Source: Protostelium mycophagum (Eukaryota; Evosea; Variosea; Protosteliida; Protosteliaceae). From it: a DNA stretch of 58,266 nucleotides. The stretch covers positions 1-58,266 of the forward strand of contig KV920998.1 in the NCBI GenBank assembly GCA_002081555.1, given 5' to 3'. Every line of letters starts with the position of its first letter. Positions within the stretch are counted from its first letter, which is position 1. Shown here piece after piece: positions 21,788 through 33,430 of this stretch. The notes below the pieces were generated by a model. The model was not told where the DNA came from, did not search any database, and saw only the letters and a program-made list of their open reading frames with translations. The translations under genes were made by a program, and so were the position numbers.

Positions 21788-24098
21788 TTATTTCTGCTCT
21801 TCTGATGGAAAGCCAACATCCCAGAACCCAGGCGGTGTAGACGGTGGCGTAAACCTGAACAGTTATTCTCCGTCGCATTTATCCGAAGTACAAAGACACG
21901 CTTTGGTTGCACAAGGCATCCTTAACGGGAATTGCGGTAGGACACGGGTATTTACCGTGAAACTTGAACCTACGTCTTCACGAAATTTTGAAGGCCAAAC
22001 AAAATCAATGACCAAAAGAATTAATAAAATTAAAATCTCGACGTACCTATCTTTGTGTCTGGAACAATCATGTACAAATCTGTTCCTGTCTTTCTCATCC
22101 ATATCAATCGCATCATAGAACTATTATTGTCAATATTCTGCACAAAACAATGAGATTTCTGACAGACTACAACGAGACGAAATGAATTTTGACCTTTTTA
22201 CAATGCACACATTCTCTTCCTGGAAGTAGATCCCTTTCTGCCCGTTTCCTCACCACCTCCACGTATTTATACGTCTGTCTACAACGATTCAGAAATTCCA
22301 CTGAAAATTCAAATTACGTACGGCGTCATCTGTGGTGTTGCACTTGTAAACTTGTGCATGTATTTATTTGTTGCGATATTTGTTATGTCTGGTGTTCCTT
22401 CATCGATATCGACTTCAGAATATTCTCTGCTGCATTTAGACTTCTTTTCATTTTTCAATATCACATCTCTTTGAGAAAATTCTGGGAAGATTCTGCCACG
22501 CCGGAGTCCCTTGTGGCAGAACTTTTAAAAACTTTACACATATTTTTCCACGAATTTCTCGTGGCGAATTGACCATCAAAACCAAAAATGTTTAGCAAAC
22601 TCCGAACCAGCTCAGTAAAACATTTATCTTCGCACCCGAATGATCAAATCACTCACTCTTCGACGTCTAAAGTGGTCGGTTTATGTGTTGTCTCGCTTTC
22701 CAACGACGACAGCAATATGACATCTTTCTTCATAGTTCGTTTCACTTTTTCCGGACTATTATGGGACATTTGATTTTTTGGGAGATTTTTCGGTGCCTTT
22801 TTTGAAGGCTTGATCTTCTTGCTTGATGTCAAATCGACCAAGTCTATCTTGTTCTTTTTCCCGGAACTTTCTTCTGACGCGTTGTAGACCTGCTTGAGAT
22901 CGGGTGTTTTGTCTCGTTGTAGAGGGAAGGTACCATCGGAATGAGAAGGATCGAAGTTTTGAGTCGGCTGTTGCGTGATATCTTGTGTCATCTCTTGTGT
23001 GGAATCGTCGTTCGCCTTTTCTTCTCTTTGAAGTTGTAATATTTTTGGTTCCATTTCTAATGTGCCATCGCTGGTCATGTCTATACATTTTAAATTTAAA
23101 ATTTCAAATACTGATTTTAACAAAAACTTTTGTTTGATTTGGAGAAATTAAAATCTGATTTAGTTGAACATGTACGCACCGTCCTCGATGATGAGCGATC
23201 TTCGTAATTTCCTCAAAGGTGGTGTCTGCTCATCTATGAGGTCACCGTCTACAACGACATCTTCAGTACGTAATTTCTTGGGTGGAGAGGGATTGACTGA
23301 TTCGAGTCATCACGCATTATTCATCATTCTTGTGATCATCTCACCCTCTTTATCTTGTACATCTTTCGTTGAGATGATTTTGCCTTTTATAAGAGAAGCG
23401 CTGAGGGAACTGCATCATTCAAAAAAATCGAATGGGATCATGTAACCTCTTCACGGCGAATTTTTTAGTCGTCGTGGTATTCTTTTTGGGAGGTGCTGAT
23501 GTTGTCTGTTCATCCAGAAGATCAATGTCATCTGATCAACATGATTGGTTCTATTTTATTTGCAATACAGAACAATGCAACCACTCACCTTGTACTTTAG
23601 GTAAGATCGGCTGATCAATGTACTTTTTTTTGTCTAATATGCTGACTTTCTCTTTTTGGTGCAACACTATGGTTCTCAATTGTACTCGTTGTGATTCCGG
23701 AATGAAACTGATGAAGGCCGATGCTAATTTTTTCCTCTGATCGTACTCAGGCACTAGTTCTATAAATTTGTTTCCCAACGTGATGACGTCATGACTCTGT
23801 TGATAATTCTTGAGGAAAGTGTGGAATTGTCGATATGAATCACTGCCTATGAGTTCCTTGATCTGATGACATCAGATCAACATCGTTGTGATATGAGACC
23901 AATCACCTCCTTGATGAACTTCTTTGCTTCAGCCTTTTGTGCCATCCCAAAATTCAACCGCAACAAAAATTTTTGGCTCGTTGTAAAAGTAACATGCGTA
24001 AATATCTGAATTTTCATCTTGTAATTTGAATTCAAATTTGACACGAACAGCGACACGATGCTCTCTTTAAGATGTAAGGACTGATCTAGTCTTTCCAT
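21788..24098 (-). CDS. Sae2/CtIP-like DNA end-resection protein
   Basis: This protein is predicted to activate the Mre11 nuclease at double-strand breaks. The C-terminal exons hold the hallmark Sae2/CtIP block: YKYVEVVRKRAERDLLPGR, CVHCKKF, DCSRHKDR, then PPSTPPGFWDVGFPS just before the TAA (21788-21790). Upstream exons are low-complexity, basic and Ser/Thr/Gln-rich (22653-23123), with two similar PPKK segments. The N-terminal part (from about 23880 leftward) contains a helical stretch, SDSYRQFHTFLKNYQQS with FIPESQRVQL following. It vaguely resembles harmonin-homology domains; this is a weak resemblance. The proposed start at 24098 overlaps the first exon of the divergent aminotransferase gene, so one start may be wrong. 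Confidence 0.78.
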
Positions 24099-26789
24099 AG
24101 ATTCATTCTACTTTTAGATCTGACCAAACAACCGGTTTTCAAAGTCCCGAAGCAGACCCCGAAGAGGTGGCTCAGCGGAAGGTAAGATATGACTGAATCG
24201 ATCGGCATGAGATGACAAACATAGTGATTTGGAGTATGCCCAGAGACACTTGTCTCCAGGAGTGAGCAAGATGACCAACTTGGAATTAGGTATGTCTTGA
24301 AAACGTATTATCATCTCCGCGTAGTTATGATCATCGACTGATCTCCATATAGATAGAGGAGAGGGAGCTTATGTCTTTACCACAGAAGGGAAGAAGTACT
24401 TAGACATGACCTGTGGTATCGGCGTCACCAATACCGGTGGGTGACTAAAACACCCTCATATGGTGTGCGTAAAAATGACTCTTTTAGGACATTGCCATCC
24501 AAAGATCGTGAAGGCTGCACAAGATCAAGTGGCCAAGATCGTCCACGCTCAGGTAGGCATCCTCCACATCTTCATCATGTTAAATTCAGGTGTTGTTGCG
24601 GCTCTGTCGATTGCAATCGACAGAGCGATCTTCTTTATGCTTCTCTACAACAGATCCATGATTCATCATTCACAACAGAATGGAGAGTGTACGATGACAT
24701 TGTTGCGGCTCTGCCGCACTGCCTGAATGTCCACAACAAAATTCACTGTCAACGCGTAACGTGCGCCTCTCGATTTTACTCACCAGAACAAAAATCGATC
24801 AGATAACACTTGTCCACTTTTACTTTCAAATCACAACAGATGCACACCATCTCATCACAAGATTGTATAGAAGTCGACACCATGAAGAGTCATGATGAGA
24901 TTAAAATTGACACGTTCAGGTGAACCTTGTGTACCACAAGCCGATGATCGACTTGGTGAAGAGGCTGGAGACCATCACACCGAAGGGCTTGGACAGATTT
25001 TTCTTTTGGAATTCTGGCGCAGAAGCTGTAGAAGGTCAATTTTTATTTCATTTTATTTTTGATTTCATTTTCATTTAATGTAATTTAATTTTTATTAAAA
25101 AAATTATAAAATACAAAAAATTCTTCAAATGTTAAAAACACTTTGAATTGTGGGTTTAGTTTAGGAGCATCAAGAGGGATGATGTGATCATTGACATGAG
25201 CAGCCTCCATCAAATTAGCACGCCATTACACGAAAAAGCAGAACATCATCGTATTCAAAGGAGGTTATCACGGAAGAACATTTGGTACTATGGCACTCAC
25301 TACCTCCAAGACCATCTACAGAGCAGGTGCATGTCCAAAAATAATCTTTTAACGTTCATTTGAATCATGAATTGTGGCGAACAGTACACCGGAAATTTCA
25401 AATTTTGAATAATAAAAATCGCGCGAAAAAAACACCATCGCGGTTGATAACGTGCTGACACGTTTAGGATTCGGACCCGTGATGCCCGGAGTTTTTGTGA
25501 CACCTTATCCATACTGCAAACAATGTCCCGTCTCCAAGGCAACCGACGAGAAACACAACATGGAGAACTGCTGCAATAACCCTCTGTTAGAGCTCGAACA
25601 TGTCAGTATGACACGTGTCAAGATGACATGTGGTACAGGAGTGACGGGTTGTAGTTGCTCAAGATGCAGAGTGCACCCAGCGAGACTGCGGCTGTTTTAA
25701 TCGAGCCACTTTTAGGCGAGGGGGGTTACGTATCCCCCCCAAAAGGTGAACGCGTTGTAGATCGTCAAATTTTGAAATTTAAATTGAAAAAATTCAGGCT
25801 TCTTGAAGTCCTTGAAAGAACTGTGCGCCAAAAATAACATATTGTTGATTGCGGACGAAGTGCAATCAGGCATGGGAAGAACCGGCAAATTCTTTGCCGT
25901 GGAGCACCATGACGTCATCCCTGATATCTTAATTTTCGCAAAGGGTATCGCCTCAGGATTTCCCCTCAGCGGAATCGCTTCCACTTATGATATCATGCAA
26001 TCCCAACCCGCAGGTGAGAGTTTTATTTCTTCACGCGAAAACTGCGTTGTAGACGGAGAAAAAAATTCCACGAAATTTCGGAGAAATTTCGATTGAAAAT
26101 CGAGAAGGTTCCATGGGGGGGACTTATGCGGGTAACGCGGTGAGCTGTGCTGTCGCATGTGCCACAATCGATGTGATGAAGGAAGAGAAGATGTTAGACA
26201 ACACCATTGCCAGGGGAAAACAGCTTTCAGAGGGCCTTCGCAACCTCCAGAAGAAGTATGACGTCATCACGGACGTTCGCGGTAAGTCACGAGGATTGAC
26301 GGTAACGATGCTGAATGATGCAGGTCTCGGGCTGATGATCGGGTTGGAGTTTAAGAGTGAAAACACTAAGTTTGCGGATGCTGTTTCAAAGGAATGTTAC
26401 AACAACGGAATGTTATTGCTCACCACGAGGTATTTTTTTCTGTTTTTTTCTATTTTTTTCTCTTTTTCCTCTTTTTTTCTGTTTTTTCTCTTTTTTGCTC
26501 TCTCTTTTTTTCTGTTTTTTGCTCTTTTTTTGCTATTTTTTTCTATTTTTTGCTCTTTTTTTTTCTGTTTTTTTCTGTTTTTTCAAATGTTGAAAAATCT
26601 CAATTTTTCGTGGAATATCTGAAATTTTGCAGCATCTTCGAGACATTGAGGTTCATTCCACCTCTTAACGTGACATCCCAAGAGATCGATGACGCTCTCA
26701 CCATCTTCGAAAAGTCTCTGGAGACCGTTGTAGAGAGAGGAAAATCAACCACACAGGGAACCAAGGTTCAACCCCGCGCATCCGATTAA
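24058..26789 (+). CDS. Class III PLP-dependent aminotransferase (GABA/ornithine type), probably mitochondrial
   Basis: This enzyme is predicted to transfer an omega-amino group to a keto acid, using pyridoxal phosphate. A short first exon (24058-24073) gives MLSLR. Joined to the next exon it yields a basic, acid-poor leader (TKQPVFKVPKQTPKRWLSG) suited to mitochondrial import. Family blocks follow: YLDMTCGIGVTNTGHCHP, FFWNSGAEAVE, FKGGYHGRTFGTMALT, IEPLLGEGGY, LLIADEVQSGMGRTG, and the Schiff-base lysine in ILIFAKGIASG, then GGTYAGNAVSCA. A Cys-containing insert (CKQCPVSKA ... ENCCNN) is unusual for bacterial GabT. The exact substrate (4-aminobutyrate or another) cannot be fixed from sequence alone. 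Stop TAA is 26787-26789. One intron (26430-26632) is almost pure T/C. Confidence 0.87.
24601..24626. repeat. 26-bp perfect palindrome in an intron
   Basis: Thirteen bases, GCTCTGTCGATTG, are followed immediately by their exact reverse complement, with no spacer. It lies in the long intron (about 24553-24919) of the aminotransferase gene. The preceding words ttgttgcggctctg recur at about 24701. Confidence 0.9.
26430..26632 (+). other. T-rich low-complexity intron
   Basis: After donor gtattt, about 155 nt consist of runs of T interrupted by ctg, cta or gct. A normal tail then ends in tttgcag. Its length (203 nt) is several times that of neighbouring introns. Splicing joins LLTTS to IFETLRF. 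Confidence 0.8.
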
Positions 26790-29700
26790 TAAAATACTTT
26801 TATGTTTTTACTACTTCTGTAATACATCTCCAATAGCTTGTCGCCAAGGAGGAGGGGGGTCTGATCCGGGGGGTGGGGGGCATGACTACCAGGGGGGTCC
26901 TGGGGGTGGTTTTCTGCCAGATGCACCACGACTTTGGCTGAGGTACGCTTTGGGTACGCCTGCCTCATCAGCAATACATCATAGTTGTAGACAAACCTAT
27001 AAAGGCAGGAGGGGGTGGAAACTCACTGACAGGATGGAAATAGGGTCTTCCTTCATCATCTCTTGAGTCTACAACAGTCAGCAATCATGTTCATTTCTAT
27101 TCTTATCTTTCAGTAAAGCATTCAGATTTATGTACATGGAGGAGGTGGGAATTCACTGACAGGATGAAAGTAGAATCTTCCTTCAAAATTATCTTCTGAA
27201 TCTACAATGATCAGCAATTATGTTCTCTTTCTCTTTTTCCGTTGAAGCAATATTCGGATTTATGTACATACCATCGACAGGGGGTGCAAAGATGACATGT
27301 CTTGGATGAGAAAGAGGAGGTGGGTGGGCTCCAGCAGTTGATGGTGAAATACCTCTGAGGGATTTTGTTGGAACAGGTGGGAATTCACTAACAGGATGGA
27401 AATAGAGTTTTCTTCCTCCAAAATTATCTTGTGAGTCTTTAAAAACAGTCAGTCTTCTCACTCATTTTTTAACATTTAATTATTCAGGTTTATGTACATA
27501 CCGTCGACAGGGGGAGCAAAGACAACATGTCGCGGAGTAAAAGGAGGAGATGGGTGGGCTCCAACAGGTGATGGAGGACCTATGAAAGATTGTGTTGGGA
27601 CAGGAGATGTGATCTCTTCAATATTTTGAGGTTCTTCTGGAGTGATGGGATCTGCCCAGGTGATTAAACGGCGAGCTCGTGACCACAAAGTAGAAAAGGT
27701 GGAAGCCGAATCACGCTCTGATGTATTGCTATTAAACCCCTCAAGGAGCAGAGAGCCCATCATTCTGAGCCAATTTGGAGAAGAGTGACTTGACTGAGGC
27801 TCAATATTTTGTGCTTCGACATCCTCCTGCAGATGCATCAACATTTGATGTGGAAAACAGAAACGGACCTCCAGAGCTGACTTGAAGCTTGCTGTTTCCA
27901 TATCTTGTGAGTGGGCATCACAAGTCATATACTCTGCCTCATCTGAATCCTCGCAAACCTCCTCGTCTGTGTCTACTTCTTTAAACTCAGGTTTTGCGTT
28001 TCGAGCGTTGGCTTCTGTATGTCGATCATCTTTCTGTGCAACCAATTCTCTTTCTCTTGGCGTGTTTGTTGGTTCTTCTCTCGGCTTCTGAGCGGTGTCT
28101 ATTTGAAGGGCTTCAGCTGTTTCTTCTGGGCAACGTCAGTGACAAGAACATTTTGAGATGTCACCTTCTGTTCTGAGAACAGTTATGGAGTCACTCGGGA
28201 CTTTTACGGTTACCTTCATCTCTTTCATCTCTTCTTGATTTCCCGTATCCTCTCTTACTGCCCCCCTTCTCCTCATAGAAATCAACACAACCACCACGAT
28301 GATCAACATGCTGATGAGCGACCCCGCAGCGAAGCTGGATACCACTCCAACAGTTGTTGCCGAATCATTCGTGGGGCCCGACCTATTTGTGAAGCCCTGG
28401 GATGTGGGAGATGCAATCCCGTTGGTCGCATAACTTGAAGGATCTAGGTTGTGAATGAATCCTATCACCACTAGCGGGGAAACCTTCAGTGAATTGGATA
28501 CAAATGTAAAGGGGTCTAAGCCTGGAGAAACCTGAGCCATATGTGCGGCTGTCTGTAGTCGATTGACAGCAATCATCTGATTGAACTTTGCCGAGGAGGA
28601 CTGTCAATATCTCGTCAATATGGCGTGAGAGTGTCAAAGTGATATGACATACCAGATAGAATATGACAATCATTGTAATCGACCTCTTTTTGTAAGAGAT
28701 AGCTGTCCTAATGATTATGATGTTGGGGGAGCATCCTATCACCCCTGCAACAATTTCCAGGAAGTTTCTCTCAATAAAATCCTCCGCCTTGTTGAACCTC
28801 ATGGCCAGCTGCATGTAATTCTGTTCTATTTTTAGTTCACTACAATGATGATCTTCATGTGGCTTGACAACATGGAAATAAATACCTGAACTATTCCTGC
28901 ATTTGGTTCTACTGTTGTCACAGGCACTCTTATAGTGGAAGTTGACAAGGCTGTGTGCGGCATCTCGGTCAGTGATGTCTTTTTTGACGAAGTTAGCTCA
29001 GGAACTGTGGACGTGGATGGTTGCAGTTGACCTGGCACTAAGCACATTAGAAGACGATAAGAAGTCTCATGATGTGAAACGAATTTCTCCTTTTGCACCA
29101 GAGTTGCACAAAATTTAACTGTCTCGGGACAATTTTTATGGTTTCTTGTTTCCAAGTACTCACTGTAAAATAGTGTGGCAAAGCTGATGGGAACCATATC
29201 ACCAGTTCCCCAACCATACAGGGCAATATATATATTTCTGTCAGCATGTCAATGTCAAGAATGTCAAAATGACACGTACCCGGTGACCATTTCATTTACG
29301 ACAGAGAAGGTTCTGTCGGAACAATCACCATCAGTCATCTTTGTGCCCATCGATGTGCATATGATAAGTTTCCCATAATTACCAGTCTGGATGATATTCA
29401 TATTAATTGGTTGAGGTGATGCCGGTATCACAAAATATTGCCAAGTCATCTCGGGTAAAAGCATGGGCTGAGATATCTCGGTCAGATGTCATATAAAGAA
29501 TGATAAACAGAAACGCTCACGGTGAAGCCGGAAGCAATGGGTCTGTACGTTGTTACTATTTGGCTGCAATCGAAACCATAGTAGCCCACAAAACATATGC
29601 ATTTCCTCTGAAAGCACGCCCCATTCAAATTACAACTATGGGGGCAATTACTCAACAGTTCGACTGAGATGAGAAACCCATTATGGGTGATGTTTGAGGA

Positions 29701-32445
29701 ATAATATTGCATGGTCAGTTGGTCAAGGTTATACGGTAGCGGATATGGTTTGGTCAATGCAGAGGGGAAAGTGAGACCCAATGAGAGTTCTCGGAGTTTG
29801 ATAATGGAGAAGGTGCCGGGACTTTCAAAAATCCAGGAACACCTGTCATCATCAACAAAAGAGAAAAGTCTGCTCAAAATGAAATAACTATTTTTTAATA
29901 AATTTTTCGTGACTTCGTCACGAATTGTAATTTGCAAATACGACTATAAATTGATGATATTCTATACGTCGAGGCAAACTTGAAAGGACCGTCTGCTGTT
30001 GAGTCCGTGATCATCGTAGCCTCCTGACCAACTTTCACATAACTCAGCCTATCGCAAGTATCTGGAACATGTCAGCGATTTTTCACAACAACAACCACTC
30101 ACTCTGATTGCAGTCTCGCCCAAACCACCCGAATTTACACTTACAAGTGCCGTCATCTTGACACGCTCCGTGTCCACATCCGTTTGGACAGCGCACTGGT
30201 ATGGAACAATCAACACCCGTGTAAAACTGGTTGCAAATGCATTTCCCTTGTGTCGCATTGAACGGAAAGCACGCTCCGTTTATTGAAGAACAGCCTGATG
30301 GACATGTGACTGACATATGTCAAAGATGACACTTTGTGTGACATGCATAGAGACTCACTTGCGGCAACCTCTCCGGTCCAGAAGAAGTCTTGGGTGAAAA
30401 TCGTTGCTCCATGATTGACGACCATTGGATATCTACGAACTATGACGATTAATGACATCATCGTATTCTAACGCCAAGAGTAAAATGCTTACTGTTTGAA
30501 CGGCTCACGAGGTAATTTTCTGCCGAAGCGACCCGCATCATTCCCTGCAGATAAATTATTATTTCAAATTCAAATTTACAATTTACCGGGAGAGATCGAA
30601 GATCATTGGTATACACAGCAAACGCACGCTCCTTTATGACTGTGCTACCGCAACTATCTTTAATTACAAGAGCCGAAGGAAGGGATGGCACCGTACTGGA
30701 GCAGTTTGGTGACCCTGCAAATATCAACTCGGATTTAGAATGAGGTACTGACTGTTTAGAATAGTACAAGTGAGGCCGGTCCACCCAAAGTAACAAGAGC
30801 ACTGTGGTTCATTTGTTCGTTGACAGCAGTAATTGCAAGAGCCTGTTCCACTAAGTTTTTGGAATTGAAATATTGCCAAATTCACCTTGATTACACTTGG
30901 GACCTGAAAAACCTGGAAAACAGACGCAATCTCCAGTCGGACTGCAATATCCATTCCCACAATCACCACAGTCCGCTGACATGTGTCAAAAATGTCATGT
31001 GTCAGATACTCACTTGTCCCGTAAGAAAAGAAGAGCGAGCCAGCCGGACCTCCGGCCGAAACGTAACTTATGGTGAGGACACCAGAAAGTGCGATGGCTT
31101 GTGTGTAACCAATTCCAACAAGGGGCTTCATTATAGTCGTGTCACCGTCGTACACTACAATAGAATCTGTTATGTGTCAAACGTCATGTCATGATGTCAC
31201 GATGTCATGACCCTCACCATTGAAGGTACCCATCAGATTGGCGTAGATAATTGTGGTAGGCGTAGTGGGAGGTCTTATCGTAATGGTAAAGTCACCTATT
31301 ATTTTCGGTTGTATATTTCATTTCATTTGTACCTCCATATCCGTCTTGGTAAGCGGTCCTCACGACTCCCGATGATCTTGTGATCGTGTAATCTCCCGAT
31401 GAGTATGCTGTTCGATCATCATTATATATACTATAATCTCAAATGAATTGATTTTTGTCAATGGTGATAACCGAAATTAAAACAAAAAATATTATAAAAT
31501 TTATTTGTAAAATAAAAAACGGGTTTTAGAGAGTAAATAAATCTGACGGACAGAATTATATTTGAATATAAATTATAAATGTATATTACTCACGTATAGA
31601 GCAGTCACCCCCAGACCACCCGATATTGCTGCACACGTCAAAATTGATGATCAGAAGTTTTAAATGAATAATCACCATGTGCACTTGCCATTTGACCCAC
31701 ATGCACCGTTCATGTTGCAGTTTGTGCATCCTGGGATCAAGCAATTGGAACCGAAATACCCAGCATCGCACACACAGGCTTTTGAAACACATTTTCCGTG
31801 CTGTCCGCAACTGGGCGAGCACGTGTCTATAAGATTTTAAAAATTTTTGCTGCAAAATGTGTAGACAGCATTTTTAGAGGGTAAAAAATCTCGAAAGATG
31901 GAATAAAATTACCCCAAAAATATCGGAGTGTAAATCCTCGACCCGTCACCGACAGATCCGAGCTAAACATGACCAACACGGTCCCTGGTGAATCGAACAC
32001 CAAGCGCTTGGCAGGCCTTGGGACGGCATCTGCAGGTAACAGATACCACTCAGAATATGTGGTCGTGTTGCTGTCACCGATTGAAGAGGAGATGACAAGT
32101 TTATCTGGGATGTTTAGAGGACATACAGAACGCAAATCAGGTAAATACCATATCCACTATCCAGATCAAGAAAAGTGATCTCGATCAGCAAGTTCGATCC
32201 GTATTTGGGCGTATCGATCCACCAAACACAGTATAAATTGTTGGGGTAGTGATAATAGAGACTGGTCGCTGTCAATGTCAGACCCGAGACGATGCGGGAT
32301 GATACTGACTGTCTATGGATGTGTCGGTGAGAGAGGGACAGCTGTCGAGTGTCAAGATAAAAAGTCACCTCAAAGAACTGAGTTACTTGTTATTCTGTGC
32401 CAAGATGAAAGAAACTGGAAGCAGAAACAACAGAAGAGCCCTCAT
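26786..32445 (-). CDS. CUB/EGF-repeat single-pass transmembrane receptor
   Basis: This is a predicted surface receptor or adhesion protein. From ATG 32445 it begins with a signal peptide (MRALLLFLLPVSFILA). A CUB domain follows (LYCVWWIDTPKYGSN; VLVMFSSDLSVTGRGFTL), then EGF modules (CGQHGKCVSKACVCDAG). A second CUB-like region (31155-30960) leads to further CUB/EGF pairs (for example CPNGCGHGACQDDGTCKC near 30150). A juxtamembrane region (IIIIRTAISYKKRSITMIVI) resembles SEA-like folds. The membrane segment (SLISMLIIVVVVLI) ends at SMRRRG (28270-28350). The cytoplasmic tail is acidic, then Pro-rich, with a repeated exon pattern. The proposed stop (26786-26788) shares a TTAA with the facing aminotransferase gene. 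Middle CUB/EGF exon borders are approximate. Confidence 0.8.
26788..26793 (+). terminator. Polyadenylation signal overlapping the stop codon
   Basis: AATAAA starts within the aminotransferase stop codon TAA (26787-26789). Confidence 0.6.
27007..27560 (-). repeat. Repeated exon/intron units encoding the receptor tail
   Basis: Three copies of an exon reading DSxDNFxGRxYFHPVS lie near 27440-27370, 27200-27140 and 27075-27020. Two copies of a segment PRHVxFAPPVD lie near 27540-27490 and 27310-27265. The surrounding intron DNA is also similar, e.g. the words cagtcagcaatcatgttc and gatcagcaattatgttc. Unequal crossing over is the simplest explanation. Confidence 0.75.
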
Positions 32446-32465
32446 TCTGTCCACTGAATGAGGGC
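32438..32465. promoter_or_regulatory. Hairpin embracing the receptor start codon
   Basis: GCCCTCATTC (32438-32447) and GAATGAGGGC (32456-32465) are a perfect 10-bp inverted repeat with an 8-nt loop. On the minus-strand mRNA the ATG (32445-32443) lies in the stem, so folding could mask translation initiation. Confidence 0.6.
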
Positions 32466-33430
32466 GAGAATCAAGCACTGCGGATCTCATCCAACCCAGG
32501 CCGTCACACACGTTAGTTTTACAGTAAGCTACCGAACTCTGCGGTAAGAAATGCAGTACCCTGGTGGGACGGATTTGAGGAGTTTTCCCATTTTTTTCTC
32601 CGCTTTAAAAGTGTTACTTTGACAGGTTGGAGCCATAAAACCAGATAACTTCGTAAAGAAGTGATCATCAACAGACCTGGAGGAGAAATGATGGACGATT
32701 ATCCCTGGCAAGTATGCAAGCGAGAAAATCTATATTTGAATAGAGCGTTTTTCGTTTATAAACGTGAGGTCTATTTCGCAAGGACAGAGGCAAACCTTGA
32801 CACTTTTGCAGATTTGATCCCTTTTATTCACTTTGACAAGTTGACGCATTTTGCGAACCAACATCCCACAATGAGGATATATTTTATATTGCCATAAGAA
32901 CTATATTTTATGGCAACGAGATCATCGCGCAGAGCTCTCCTCAACTCCGCGATTTTTTCTTTCGCCTTTTACTAAAGAAAACCGTGGGGGGAGCTCATCA
33001 TGCGCCTAGATCATTATTTTTGGCGTTGCGAGCAACGGACTATTAATTAACGTAAAATGTAATAGCTCCCAGAGTTGTTTTCTCCTGATAATTTGTCTAA
33101 CATCTTTCTTCCTTCGGAAATCATGCACCTCTCAGCAGCCTTGAACCCCAATCCGGCTTTTTGGCATGCGACAATGTTCATAGTGATTTATTAAGATCCT
33201 TGCGAGCGGGACTGTGTTGGAGGAAGTTGTTTGAAATGGGCTAGTACGTCGAGCATCCCAGAGCTCTGGGTGAATGCAGAATATACTACAGTAAAAGTAT
33301 TTGCTCAGTTTGGCTCCAGATTTACGATTTTCGCGGATTGTGTCGTGCAAGATGATGATCTTGATGAAATGTCTGTTTGTGATTCTTTTTGTGTTGTAAT
33401 ATTGTTTTATTTTCATATAAATTTATTTAC
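32446..33430. other. Intergenic region with weak ORFs
   Basis: No gene is firmly supported between the receptor start and the 3' end of the hydrolase gene. A plus-strand frame at 32661-32897 (78 residues, ending MRIYFILP) and a short minus-strand frame starting at 33181 (44 residues, MNIVACQKAGLGF...) are open but unrecognised. Two AG-CT rich blocks near 32930-33000 are weakly self-complementary. Confidence 0.4.
33422..33427 (-). terminator. Polyadenylation signal AATAAA (minus strand)
   Basis: AATAAA on the minus strand starts three bases after the hydrolase stop codon (33431-33433). Confidence 0.55.

Noticed and set aside
27245-27510. Apparent phosphotyrosine motif GMYIN repeated after APPVD in the receptor tail
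   Set aside because: The bases encoding it are the intron start gtatgtacataaa. Splicing at that strong donor joins APPVD to the next exon (DSxDNF) in phase, so the tyrosine is not translated.
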